64,000 nt of DNA from positions 62,001-126,000 of the forward strand of contig MSJI02000918.1 of assembly GCA_001931905.2 (NCBI GenBank), read 5' to 3'. Every line of letters begins with the position of its first letter. The first letter of the stretch is position 1. The position numbers and the translations under genes were made by a program. The notes under the pieces were generated by a model, which did no database searches, was not told the origin of the DNA, and saw only the letters and a list, made by a program, of their open reading frames with translations. Positions 10,797-21,817 of this stretch are shown here, one piece after another. The DNA comes from Cladosporium sp. IMV 00045. Its lineage: Eukaryota; Ascomycota; Dothideomycetes; Cladosporiales; Cladosporiaceae.

Positions 10797-10997
10797 GACT
10801 GTACTCTATACCAGAACCGTGTAATATGCATCGAGTATCCTTTTGTTCTTTTGTTCACTACATTCATTCAATTCTGTTTGTCTGCTCAAAAACTATGTTG
10901 CTACACCATTAAGTCATCTTCATCTTTCATCTCGTATCTTTCGTTATCCATCCCACACTCGATCATATACACTGCCACCCCAGCAAATCTCACCACA

Positions 10998-12167
10998 CTA
11001 CTCCGGTCCCTGAATCAGCGTCTTAATCCCCTCCGCCTTCTTCACACTCTCAAATGCCTTCTCGGCCTCCTCAAACTTCACACTCCCAGTAATCAGCTCC
11101 TTGACCTTAACATCGCCCGTCTCCAGGAACTTCACCGCCGTCTCATAATCCCCCTGCGAATACCTAAAACTGCCCTTGACCGTCAACTCCTTCGCACACA
11201 TAGTCGTGATAGGCCAGGTGATCTCGTCCTTGCCCATGCCGCCCTGCACGTACGTCCCGCCAACTCTCAGCGCATGGATGGCAGTCTGAATGCACGGCTC
11301 CGCGCCCGACGCGTCGATGATCACGTCCGCTCCCAGGCCCAGCTCGCACTCTCTGATCAGGTTCGCGGCGTTCTCTTGCGCCGACACGCGCGCGCTGCGG
11401 AACTCGTGCGTCGCCGCGTACTTGCGCGCGAACTGCAGGCGGTCCTCGTTGATGTCGACGCAGACGATTTTGCTCGCGCCGTAGGCTCTCGCGACTGCCA
11501 TGCACAGCAGACCGACGGGGCCGGCGCCGAAGACCACAACGCTCTGCCCTGGTTTGACGCCGCCTTGGCGCGTGATGTGCACGCCCACCGCGAGGGGTTC
11601 GACCAGCGCGCCTTCCTCGAGGGACACGGAGTCGGGGAGTTTGTAGCAGAAGTCCTCCGGGAGCTTGTAGTACTTGGCCAACGTGCCGTCGTAAGGCGGG
11701 GTGGCAGCGAAGCGCATATCAACACACAAGTTATAGTTGCCCTCTTTGCAGCGCACGCAGCGCCGACAGGGGATGCCGGGTTCCATGGCGACGCGGTCGC
11801 CGACTTTGAGGGAAGTGACTGCGTCGCCGACTTTGCTGACTACACCCGCGGATTCGTGGCCCAGCACCATGGGCTCTTTCACCACGAAGCTGCCGATCGA
11901 GCCGTGCGTCCAGTAGTGCACGTCGCTGCCGCAGATACCGGTGTACTTGACGTTGACGACGACATCGTGCGGGTCGGAGAGGGTGGGGATGGGGCGGTCT
12001 TCGAATTTCACGGAGTATGGCTTCTCGAGCACGAAGGAGAGGTTCTGGGGGGTTGGTGGGTTAGTTTGGGTGTGGTTTTTTGGAATGTTTGCAGTGTTGG
12101 GGTTTGCCATTGGCGGGGGTCGGTGTTTGCTGGCGAGGGGGAGGAGGCAACGTACTTCGGCGCCCAT
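10998..12167 (-). CDS. xdhA: Xylitol dehydrogenase (D-xylulose reductase)
   Basis: Zinc-dependent medium-chain dehydrogenase oxidising xylitol to D-xylulose with NAD+ in the pentose catabolic pathway. I place a 12-nt first coding exon (12156-12167, MGAE) before a 111-nt intron with a CTAAC branch site, then 10998-12044; the result is 352 residues beginning [13 protein letters not shown], which matches the family start. Catalytic zinc ligands are Cys42 ([10 protein letters not shown]), His67 and Glu68 (LGHESAG). Structural zinc ligands are Cys97, 100, 103 and 111. The Rossmann motif is [20 protein letters not shown]. The intron is a multiple of three and stop-free, so an unspliced reading from an ATG at 12110 is also possible. 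Sorbitol or L-arabinitol dehydrogenase are alternative specificities. Confidence 0.88.
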   Translation of the reverse strand: MGAEVRCLLPLASKHRPPPMANPNTANIPKNHTQTNPPTPQNLSFVLEKPYSVKFEDRPIPTLSDPHDVVVNVKYTGICGSDVHYWTHGSIGSFVVKEPMVLGHESAGVVSKVGDAVTSLKVGDRVAMEPGIPCRRCVRCKEGNYNLCVDMRFAATPPYDGTLAKYYKLPEDFCYKLPDSVSLEEGALVEPLAVGVHITRQGGVKPGQSVVVFGAGPVGLLCMAVARAYGASKIVCVDINEDRLQFARKYAATHEFRSARVSAQENAANLIRECELGLGADVIIDASGAEPCIQTAIHALRVGGTYVQGGMGKDEITWPITTMCAKELTVKGSFRYSQGDYETAVKFLETGDVKVKELITGSVKFEEAEKAFESVKKAEGIKTLIQGPE

Positions 12168-12869
12168 GATTGGCAAATGTGGTAGATCGGAGAAGTGAAG
12201 TGAAATGAAGTGGTTGTGTTTGATATTCCAAGAAGAAAAGTCGCTTGGAAGAAAAGAAGACGACCTACCAAAGAGGAGGGAAAAAAAAGAAGAGCTTCAC
12301 CTCAAGCACGATGATCCGCCTAAACGTGTTCAGGCTAGGAAGCTACAAGCATCGATATTTCTGGAGACCTCACCTGTAGGAGAGAAACATCCCACCACCA
12401 AAAGCCCTGTCGGCTCCACGCGATATGACGATGTCCTCGCTCAGATTGGACCGTGTCGAGCTCTTCAATTTATCCGCCTTGGCGGTTAATGTTCAATGCC
12501 CTTCTTCTACAGAGGGTGGAGGACAGAGTGGAGGTCTAGATTCTTTTCCTTCGAGACTGCATTGACTCAGAGGCAAATGCGGTGAAGCCTTTCTACCAAT
12601 GTTTTGGTTCATTTTGCTGTCGTACCATCTATTCGAAGGGCTCGACGGTGTCGTCCGGCTAAAAGTCCGCCAGAGAGGTCGGGATATGACAACGTCTCCG
12701 AGCCGCGACGATTCTATGTTCGGGCATTCGCCGAAACCCTGCTGAGGAAACGTGCGATCGAACGGAGACCACCGCAGGACTCGACAATTACGATAAGATG
12801 CAACGTAAGACAGAGTTGAAATGATCTCTGGTGAAAATCTGTGGATATCCTAAACATGTCCTGTGCTAT
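12168..12869. other. Intergenic, no gene recognised
   Basis: Contains the promoter of the xylitol dehydrogenase gene on the left and the 3' end of the exchanger gene on the right, both minus strand. Short + strand open frames here have no recognisable content. Confidence 0.4.
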
Positions 12870-14416
12870 CTATCCATCATGATTCACCTCACCACCATGC
12901 TCTCCCTCCCCATGCGGCCGATTGGGATAATAATACGCACTCACCGCAATCAGCAGGTAAACAAAAACACTCAACATCCCCTCCAAATAATCGCTCTTCT
13001 CATCCCTCAAAAAGCTCCCCACAACAATCACGGCCAAAATGAGCATGACAGCATCGAACATCTCGAAATTCAAACTCATCTGCTTGCCCAACGCCCAGCC
13101 GAGCAAAATGACAAACGGCGTGTTGAGGAGCGCAGTCTGGATGGACGAGCCGAGCACTTGCGCGAGCGCGTAGTTCATCTGGTTCTTGTGCGCTTTGTGC
13201 ATGGCCGTGAGGTGTTCGGAGATTTTCTCCACGACTGGTACCAGGATTAGGCCTTTGAATTCTTCGCTGAGGTTGCGGTCGATTACGATGTACTGTGCGT
13301 ATGGATGTTAGTTTGCTGTTATGAGTATGAATGCGTTTCGTCAGGACGTACCTCAATTTGCTGGACCAGAAAGACAGCCATGAAAGACACGAACGCCACG
13401 CCAATCATGACCGCGACCAGCGCTTCCGTCAGCGTGAGCTTCGTCCTCGACCTGCCCCTGCGTCTATGATCACCACTCTCATCAGACTGCAGAATATCCT
13501 GATACAGCCCGAAATGCGACCTGGTCTGAAACCAAAGGTACGCAAGAAACGCAGCCAGCAAGACAACAGCCACCACCCTCGACAGCCTCAGAGCCCTCTG
13601 ATCCAGAAACTCATGCGAATGGCTCGAACTGAGCTTAAGCGAATGGTAGAAAATCGAGGGAATAATCAGACCCATCCCAGCGACTAGCATCAAATTACAA
13701 GCGACCTCACTAATCGCCACATGAAACGACTGATTGGGGTAGAAAATCCCGCCGACGAAAAAGCAAAGTCCCAAACAAAGCAGTAGATTCGCCAGAATGC
13801 TGCCCAGAATCACCGCTCTGATCACGCGGATGCTCATATCGCCCGGCTGCTGGATCAGAACCGAGAGCAAGACGAGTTCGACGCAAGACCCGATCGCCGT
13901 CTCGACCAGAACGCCTAATGTCGTGGGCAGTTTTTGTGCGAGCTGGTGGCCCGCGAAGCCGACGAGGTTGGCCGCGGGGACCATGCCGACGTAGGCGGTG
14001 ACGAAGATCCAGAGTTGATGTTCCTCGTAGCAGTAATGCAGGATTATGGCGGCGACGGTGAAGGGCCAGAGGGAATTGGTCATCATGCTGAGGCGGGAGG
14101 AGGATTTCCAGCAGATGCTTAGGAAGGTCCAGGGGTGGATCCAGAGTGGGCTTGGATCGAGGTGATGGTCGCTGTTGCGGTTGTTGTTGTCTTCGTCTTG
14201 GTCTCCGGTGAGTCGTTCTGTTTCCGAGTTCGATGGACTGCATTGTAATTCGAGATCGTATTCTTCGTGGGTGTGCACTGGTGGTAGTTCTCGACATTCC
14301 ACCCATCGAGTCTGGTGATGTCGTTGCAGGGCTGTGAGGCCCGATTGCAGATCTGGCTTCGGGGTCGTGACTAAAGCATTCGGCCAGGTCCTCCCAGGGC
14401 CGGCATGGCCTGACAT
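12870..14416 (-). CDS. Divergent CAX-family cation/H+ exchanger
   Basis: Exons 13352-14416 and 12870-13292 join in phase 0 through a 59-nt intron to give 495 residues. A hydrophilic N-terminus of about 95 residues is followed by about ten membrane segments in two halves separated by a loop (RSHFGLYQDILQSDES, RRRGRSR). This is the Vcx1/CAX layout for vacuolar Ca2+/H+ exchange. The conserved ion-binding helices are altered: the first reads ETAIGSCVELVLLSVL where GNATEL is usual, and the second reads VPVVEKISEHLTAM where GNAAEH is usual. The later GSSIQTALLNTPFVILLGW matches the family. Glu of the first repeat and the Glu-His pair of the second are kept, so transport is plausible but ion specificity is open. 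Confidence 0.8.
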
Positions 14417-15780
14417 CGTCTCGTTGCTTTATCGGTTGATATCTTGGTCGATCTCTGGGATTGATCCGGTTCAGTTCGTGTTTTCTTAAACGATTGAATC
14501 AATGTGTAGACATTATCGTGTTCCGATGCGATAGAATCCTGCCCGCAGGTGTGTATCGACGGTGATGTAATTGGACTGAACAAGCCTGGAAAGTGCTTTG
14601 AAGTCGTCAATGATATGATATGGTGGAAGGAATCGCGCACGCGTAGAGATGGTGTCTTTAGATATGTCACTCCCAAACCGCCCCAACAGTGATAATCAAG
14701 CACAGCCGAGACACCCCTTACCACGCACGCCATTGAAGCAGTCGAGTAAGCCAGTGAAGCACAAACACCGCGAACGTGGCGACGACACTCGGGCCTGTGG
14801 CAATTCGAAGATCAACTGTCGGAGCGTACGAGCCGGCGAATATAACGGTTTCGAAGTGTTTGCCAGGGGGCGGGTCTCTCGCTGCGCACCTCAATCGATA
14901 GCGAAACTGCGACGCCATTCGCCATTGAGTTTCCAAAGACGGGATTTCGTCCCCTACGTCCCCATGGCAAAGGAATTCCCAATGAGACATTCCATGCCTC
15001 TGCCGCTGCTTGATGGCGATAAGGTGATCTGCTAATAATGCTTGGTGTTGCTTATGTGGCCTTGGCTATAGGATCTGCGGTGTTAGTGTGCGTACGTGGC
15101 CATTGCGTGTGGCGGAAGGTGAAGTGATACGCTGAGAGTACGTGGACAAAGGAGAGCATTGTTTAGTCAGGCCATGATGTCTTTGAAGGTCTTGATAATA
15201 ATCATCGGAAGTCGGGATTGGGCCTCTTGAGAGCAACTGCTCTGTTGCGGAGGTGACGGCGCGTTTGGGGGGATTAGTTCACGTCACTCCGGTTTGAGGA
15301 GAGTGTTGGCGACTCATGTAAAGGTACAACTTTGATGGTTCGGGGCAGAGTATCTCCGAAGATATCAAATACTTTTATCTGCATCATTGGCCATGAGAGT
15401 TCGAATGACAATTCCCAGAATCAGTTCCAGGTGGAGGAGCCTCCTTCGTTGTGCAGATGTGAACAGAAAAATCCGAGGATGACAGGTAGCAACCATCTGG
15501 ACCCGTCTAACACACGAAGCTGATCGTCTCAGATGTCACCAAGTCAAGTTTCTGGTTCACCTGGAGGTTCCTCACATGTTGCACTAGCTGATGAAGGATG
15601 AGTCGATCTAGACATCGAACCGGATATAGCGCTGTCAGATCTCACGGCAAGAACGGACTCTAAAATCCAGGGACGCCATCACTAATGTTAGCATTTCTCA
15701 AATAGCTCAAGTATTTGCAAGTAATCATTACAAGGGAACAGAAGACAATAATCGACGAAGACCTCATCATCATTCTCCTA

Positions 15781-15792
15781 CCTCCTAGGAGG
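15781..15792. repeat. 12-nt perfect palindrome
   Basis: CCTCCTAGGAGG reads the same on both strands. It could be a binding site for a dimeric factor, but it has no obvious partner copy nearby and may be chance. Confidence 0.4.
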
Positions 15793-16101
15793 CCTCGGGA
15801 CGGAATCGGCACTTCTCTTCCCCGCTTGACGTGTCACTTCTCCACGACCCCCCATGCAATGATCATGCATAAAAATATCTCTTGGATCTCGTTTATCATG
15901 CAGCGAACCACTCTTATTGTTCCTTATGCAAGGATGAGTGACTGAACGATCACCGGTGTCCTCTTCCATCCTTCACAAAAATGTATACACGGAACCGGCT
16001 GGCGGTGTCGTCTGTAGGGTGCTGAAGGCTCATCGTGAGCTCTTCCTGAGCCATTGCCGACCAAGTGGAGCCAGAACATCATGGCAAGTTGACTACCTAT
16101 C

Positions 16102-16111
16102 TACCTAGGTA
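16102..16111. repeat. TACCTAGGTA palindrome upstream of hydrolase
   Basis: A 10-nt perfect palindrome embedded in CTACCTATCTACCTAGGTAT, about 100 nt before the hydrolase ATG. TACCTA-rich elements recur in this window (for example near 20580). Role unknown. Confidence 0.35.
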
Positions 16112-16209
16112 TTTATCTAAAGAACCGGATCGGCGTATCTCCTCTCATTTTGTTCCTTCAACATCTTCTCTCACCATTACCGCAACCCCCAAAACTGCAA
16201 TACTTGACA

Positions 16210-17345
16210 ATGGCTGATATCAAAGACTGGCGCTCCCTGAGCAACACCACCCCCGAATGGGACGCCGTAAACACAACCCAACCACCAACCGACCTCTAAG
16301 AAATCCCACTAACAAACCCCCCAGCTCCTCGAAACCATGGGCGGCGAATGCTTCGACATCGGCATGTTCGAAAACATCACCACGCTCCGAAACTTCATCT
16401 CCGCGACCAAGAAAAACGCAACAGCCAGCCACGCACCCGTACCGGGAGTGAAAGAAGAGAAGGACCACCAAATCACAATGCGAGACGGCGAGAAGATCAC
16501 CGTGCGGACGTACACGCCTGAGAAAGCCGGAGGTCCGCTGTACGTCATGTATCACGGCGGAGGGTTCGCGATCGGAGGGCTCGAGAATGAAGAGCTGCTG
16601 TGTCGCTTGCTGTGTGGGAAGCTCGGGTTTGTGGTCGTCAATGTGGATTATAGGCTTGCGCCGGAGTGGAAGTTTCCTACGGCTCATGAGGATTGTTGGG
16701 ATGCTACAAAATGGGTAAGAACGATTGGATAAGAAACCTTCGATACGGGGATAGTGCTGGATTGCTAATTATGTCTAGGCCGCCGAGAACGCATCACAAC
16801 TCGGGGCAGACCCAAGCAAAGGCTTCGTCGTAGGCGGAACATCAGCTGGCGGCAACATCGCCGCAGTCATCTCCCACCTTGCCCGCGACGAAAAGCTCAG
16901 TCCGCCTCTGACCGGCTGCCACATGATGATCCCACTCATCTGCGCCATCGATGCTCTGCCAGAGAAGTTCAGACAAGACCAGCATTCCTGGGAACAGAAC
17001 AAGAACGCTGCGATCCTGTCCCGCAAAGCCTGCGATCTTTTCTTCGATTGTTATCTTCCCGTGTCAGAGCGGGGGAGTGAACTGTTCAGCCCGCTTCTTT
17101 TCAAGACAGGGCATGCGGGTTTGCCGCCGAGTTATTTCCAGATTTGTGGGCAGGATCCGTTGAGAGATGAGGCGCTGATTTATGAAAGGGTGCTGAGGGA
17201 AGAGGAGGGGTTGAAGACGAAGGTGAACGTGTATCCGGGACTGCCGCATGGTTTTTGGTCGATTTTCCCGACGATCGAGTCGAGTAAGAAGTTTGTGGAA
17301 GAGTCGGTGGAGGGAGTGAAGTGGTTGCTTGAACAGCAGGGTTGA
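16210..17345 (+). CDS. HSL-type alpha/beta hydrolase
   Basis: Exons 16210-16266, 16325-16714 and 16779-17345 give 337 residues without signal peptide. The oxyanion motif of the hormone-sensitive-lipase branch is YHGGGFAIGG, followed by VVNVDYRLAPEWKFP, the standard family segment. The nucleophile elbow is GGTSAGG with Ser171. The acid is the Asp in GQDPLRDEA and the catalytic His is in YPGLPHGFWSIFP. All three catalytic residues are therefore present. Such enzymes hydrolyse short-chain esters, lactones or carbamates; the substrate cannot be read from the sequence. The gene is convergent with the F-box-like gene, only about 160 nt away. Confidence 0.88.
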
Positions 17346-17503
17346 GAGTCGGCGAGTCTTCGAATTGCTGATCCAATCCGTAGACCCATCAATGACAATG
17401 ACTTGACGAGCAAGCAAACTGGTCAGCTCTCAAGATTTGCGCCGCTAACACCATTTTCGTCGTTCGTCGTCATCGCTATCGTCGACTTGTCGTAGCTCAG
17501 CAT

Positions 17504-18244
17504 TCAGTGTTCGTACTCGAACTCTGGAGGGGTGCGCTCGAACATCCTCGCCACCTTCCGGAGGTCTCCCATGCTGAACCCTCTGAAATCCGGTTGTTCT
17601 GAGATTCGGATGAGGGAGGCCTGAGCCCCTGCCATCAGCTCCGGATTCTCGTAGCGTGACTTGCGGGTGGTGACTTTGACGCCTTCGCGCGTTGTGTGGA
17701 TGCGAATACTCGAGAGCTCGTCGTACTCATCATTCATTCAAGGGCTATATTTCACCAGTTCAATGATCAGTCTGATGTCACGGAAGGTCACAAGGCGAGA
17801 AGGGGCGCTGTGCAGCCACCGCTGTGCACGCAATGTACCCGACTTGCTCGCCGCGTTTACTTGACGCTTGTATGCTTCGGGATCTGTCGTCTTCCAATAG
17901 TATGGGAACTGGGGTCCTGAGCAGTTGTAACGGTCGAGATGATCGTACTTGTTGATGTTCGTACACAGATACCCCATGAATGAGTTCTTGGCGAAATAAA
18001 CCGGAAAAGCCTCAGCACGCAGTTGTTTGCTTGCATGAGTGATTAAGGGTGCCCCGGCCCACCTCAGTTCGATGTGCTCGTCTTCTTGGACAACATAGCT
18101 GTAGATCTGGTTACGCAGCTCGGCTGGGAGATCCAGAAATCTGTGAAACGAAGCCTCTCCGTCATTGGCGGGCTTGTTCCCTTTTGATTTATTGAGTAAC
18201 TTGACCGACGGCGGATCAATCTTGCGACGCTTTGATGGCGGCAT
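17504..18244 (-). pseudogene. F-box/2EXR-like protein interrupted by TGA
   Basis: A minus-strand frame begins MPPSKRRKIDPPSVK and contains FHRFLDLPAELRNQIYSYVV, the opening of the fungal F-box/2EXR-like family common in Dothideomycetes. It stops at a TGA (17738-17740) after ELVKYSP. The very next codon in the same frame is ATG and the frame stays open for 77 more residues to 17504, with family-like sequence (SSIRIHTTREGVKVTTRK). I found no intron with correct phase that removes the stop. Without the stop the protein would be 246 residues, typical for the family. Explanations are a recent nonsense mutation, stop-codon readthrough, or a base error; the 168-residue form may still be functional. 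Confidence 0.6.
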
Positions 18245-19199
18245 CTTGGTGACGAGTGTGTAGTCTTGGGATTGAGTGATTTGGCTGTGCTTCGGTGGTG
18301 ATGATGGAGGACGATGGTGTAGTGGTGTGCGTCAAGTCAGCTCGAGACATGCTACGTGAAGTGAAATGAAGCTATGCGTTACACGTGACAACGTTAACAC
18401 AAGGTGCGAGTCGACAAACGCCCGCCATGCGTTCGCAGTGACACCTGCAAGTCCATCTCAATTGCTCCACGCTTCACTTTCAAAGCCCAGTTAAAAGCGT
18501 CCTGATCATCAAACAGCATCTTTCGAATCGAAAAGTAAAAGGAACAATGGAAGCTGAAAAGACGATCTTGAGAGCTCGAAACAGACACTCACACGCCCTC
18601 GTTGCCAGTGGCATTCGTAGAGGTGCATGTCGGTCCTTTTGGATTCTTCCTTTCTATACCTCTATGCTTTTATGTTCCTGTTGCGGTCCCCTGCCACAGC
18701 GAGTCAGATTCCATAGGCTGCTATGTTCCTCCCATGCTCCACTGTCGTTGGATGTCCCAAGCAGGCGACCCTCGCATAGCCCAAACATAGCCCAAACATC
18801 TGTCGGCCTTCATCGACCCCTCTTCATCTTAGGAGACTGGTCCGCGCTGTTACCAGGGTCCCGAGCATGTTACTGAAGCCCGTGTGCTGCTTTGTTGCTT
18901 TGCCTTGCCATCGCCGTGGCAAATGCATTTCTCTTGAGCTTGGTCGTCTTGCGCGTGTATTGCGGTGACCCTAACCTCAATGGTGAAGGGAAGTCATGTC
19001 TAGCCGCGAATTTTGGTCTCCAAGACCGATGGCGAGAGGTAGCCGTATTGCCGCATCCAGTATACTCGACGTGAGAGAGGCATTCTTCTTTGCACGCGAA
19101 GAGTGCGTTTTGGCGTCTGTTCCTCCACGTTCTTCCATTATGCTGGGCGTGGAATCGACGTCTTGAGTTTTCGCTCCTTCATTACCAAACAAGGTTTTC
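18245..19199. other. Intergenic, no gene recognised
   Basis: Holds the promoter of the F-box-like gene on the left and the 3' end of the TMA23-like gene on the right. Open frames here are short and without recognisable content. Confidence 0.4.
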
Positions 19200-19943
19200 T
19201 CACTTCCTCTTCTCGTCCTTCTTAGCAGCATACTTCTCCTGTCGTCGCTTGACGTAAACCTCAAGCGAAACGCCCTTCTCGGCCGCGCGCTTGGTGTAGA
19301 GCGCGCGCTTCTCAGGGTCAAGGACCTCTTCCTGCGCGGTGGTGGAAGACTTCTTTTCCTTCTTCGCTTCTTTCCTCGCCTTCTTCGCGGCCTTGTCCTC
19401 TGATTCAGACTTCTCAGCCTTCTTGTCCTTCTTACTCTTCTTCTCCGTCTTCCCCTCCTCCCCCTCCCTCTTCCTCTTCTTCTCCCCCTTCCCCTTCCTC
19501 TTCGCCGTCCCATCCCCATCCGAATCCACCGGCGTCGGCAACCCCCCCTCCCCCACCTGCACAGTATGCACGACCTGCGCCGCAGGCTGCCCCGTCACCG
19601 CCTTCCCGCTCACAAGATCCACCCCAATCGTGCCCGGCACGCCCTCCCCCCTGACAAACCTCCCATACAAACCCCCTCTGTTAACACCATGTTTCTGCGC
19701 CTGCGCCAGCGCGCTCTCCTTCCCAGACCCAAGAGTCTGCAAACCCTGATCGTAAGCGCGCAGCCACCACTGGTCGGAGACAGCGGCGTGTTTGTTGAGC
19801 CCCACGCCCAGGACGTCGACTTTCTTGCTGACGAGCAGAGGGCGCTTGAGGCCGCGCGATGTTCGGTTCGGTTGTTCGTCGAGAGAGTGGCCGGTGCCGA
19901 GCCAGCCTTGGCGCTTGAGGAGGAGGGAGGCGTCCATTGCCAT
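19200..19943 (-). CDS. TMA23: TMA23-like nucleolar protein
   Basis: A 247-residue protein starting MAMDASLLLKRQGWLG (a second ATG two codons later is equally possible). The N-terminal G-patch-like segment GWLGTGHSLDEQPNRTSRG then LKRPLLVSKK, and the following VLGVGLNKHAAVSDQWWLRA, match fungal Tma23, a nucleolar factor in ribosome biogenesis. The C-terminal half is a Lys/Glu-rich tail with repeated KKxKK nuclear and nucleolar signals, ending in a short conserved-looking helix (EVLDPEKRALYTKRAAEKG). The frame is open further upstream to 20150 but that part is pyrimidine-rich leader, not protein. Function follows from the family; the tail is too simple to support anything more specific. Confidence 0.75.
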   Translation of the reverse strand: MAMDASLLLKRQGWLGTGHSLDEQPNRTSRGLKRPLLVSKKVDVLGVGLNKHAAVSDQWWLRAYDQGLQTLGSGKESALAQAQKHGVNRGGLYGRFVRGEGVPGTIGVDLVSGKAVTGQPAAQVVHTVQVGEGGLPTPVDSDGDGTAKRKGKGEKKRKREGEEGKTEKKSKKDKKAEKSESEDKAAKKARKEAKKEKKSSTTAQEEVLDPEKRALYTKRAAEKGVSLEVYVKRRQEKYAAKKDEKRK

Positions 19944-21817
19944 TGCTTGACGTTGGGGATTTTTTGGGTTGTTTTTGTGGCCTCTTTTTTTTTTCTTTTT
20001 ATTTAAGGACCTTGTGGGAGACCTCTTCCGTCTGGGAGCGAAAAAGGAGGAAAGGCTCAAGGAAAAAGTAGCAAAGGCAAGGCAACGCCGCGCTCCGAAA
20101 CGAGAGGAGAGTGAGGTGAAGAATGAAATAATTAAAGTGAGAACTTTCACTTTTCCGCTTGTCTCCAGAAGTTCGAAGTCGAGTTGGAAAGTTTACAGCA
20201 GCATGGATTATTTTCTCCAAAGCCGAGGACCAAAGCGGGGCCAGCCGTTAGATTGGTACGCGAGTAGGCGAGCTGATTGGTTCTAGTGCTCACAAGCACA
20301 TCCACTACCTCACCTTCTACATGTATGCAATAGATAACGATATTGGGTATACATCTAGTATAGAATAATAAAGCAATAGGATACGTTAGTTCTAAGTCCC
20401 TCACGTCCAAGTCGGATTTCGCTTCCACCCCAAATTGACTCTCTCGGAAGGCACGCCTGTCCGATCGAGAGAGAGAAAGAAGTGGGAGTGATGAATAGAT
20501 AGCACACAACGATCAAGGCATCTTGCCTGGGTACTTACGAGCGAAAGACAACGCAAAAGAAGAAATCATTTAGATAAATACCTACCTAACCAGTCAGACC
20601 CAGCGACCAAAACTCTATTCTCGCTCTTTCCTTCCTTCTTCATCTCAATTCAAATTGTCATTTCGGTTTCATCGGGACGTACGCTTAATACCAATCAAAC
20701 GTGGTAGGGAGGGCTACATATTACACTTAGGATAGAAAGAGCGGGATAGAGAGAAGATAGGAACATCACATGGACGAAACAGGGTAAGATCATAGCGAGC
20801 GAATGCACCTGTCAACATCCCAACAAAGCCCTACCTAAAATTGCCGACTTCTTTCCCTTCTCTCTTCCTCCGAGACCAAACCCTCATTCTCACGATTTCC
20901 ATAGCAAGAGCAGAAATGAATGAAGTAAAAAACTTTCGAGTTTGTTTGGAGGTTACACAGGCAAGTAAGTAGTAGACATAGATATAAAAAAAACACCAAA
21001 GGAAATGGCGAAGCGACTTGGATATCCAAAAGAAAATAGACCAGTAGTAAAGAGAATAGACAGTCCATGACGGGGGGTTAGTTGATTGGGCGTGTGTGTG
21101 ATTGAACCTCGCAGTCCAACCAACACATTCACACCCAGCCCAAGACAGAAAAGAAGCAGTAACAGCAGACAAAATAGAAAAGGTTCCGGGTTTCGACAGA
21201 AGCGAGAGAGAGGTATAACATGCAAATCAGCAGAACAAAAAAAGCAAAAAAGCCAAAGGGTAGGTATTGTTCCATCTTTCTTTTTTCAACATCTCGATCG
21301 CCATCTTCACCTTCTTCCACTTTCCCCGATATCCCTCCAAGCAACAAGAGCGCCGAGGGCGAAAAACAAAGAATAGCAATAGATTCAACAATCTTTTTCA
21401 CCGCGGATGATGATTCGTTCGTTATGAAAGGAAAAGAAAAAAAAAAAGTGGTCTGTAGCAGCTTGCACCACCGGTCGTTTTCGTTAAGAAATTGGAGGGG
21501 GAGAGAGGAGAGGCTGCGCTGCCATGTTCAAACTCGACGTGCTGTCTCGTTTGCGAGAAGGATTTGACCCAGCCGCGCCCGTCGCGATCGATGATTCTCT
21601 CAGGCCGCGTTGCAGAAGGTCGCAAAAAGCTGCGCCCGACTGCTCGCGTGTCCTGCGAAAACTCGAGCTCGACCACGACTCCAAGGCGTTCCCTCGAGAG
21701 AGCTTGCGTGAAGGTAGCATCAGCAAACCGACAGAGAGGAGGGGGCAGCCCGTATGTCTCGGTCCAGATCAGATGCTGTGACACATGAGAGCCAGATCAC
21801 GTATCCAGCAATGGCAT
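19944..21817. other. 1.9-kb non-coding region
   Basis: Contains the CT-rich leader of the TMA23-like gene at left and, at right, the probable 3' UTR of the Som1-like gene. Open frames in all directions are short and unrecognisable. Pyrimidine- and purine-rich tracts are frequent. Confidence 0.4.

Larger units (their letters stand above)
14417..16209. other. 1.8-kb intergenic region, no gene recognised
   Basis: Lies between the exchanger (reading left) and the hydrolase (reading right), so it holds two divergent promoters. I find no recognisable coding sequence. Two perfect short palindromes are listed separately. The 100 nt before the hydrolase start are C- and T-rich, as in many fungal leaders. 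Confidence 0.4.

Noticed and set aside
10851..12185. 444-codon + strand open frame
   Set aside because: It is antisense to the xylitol dehydrogenase gene, whose zinc and NAD motifs are unmistakable. Its translation is Arg/Val/Leu-biased, typical of an antisense shadow in GC-rich DNA.
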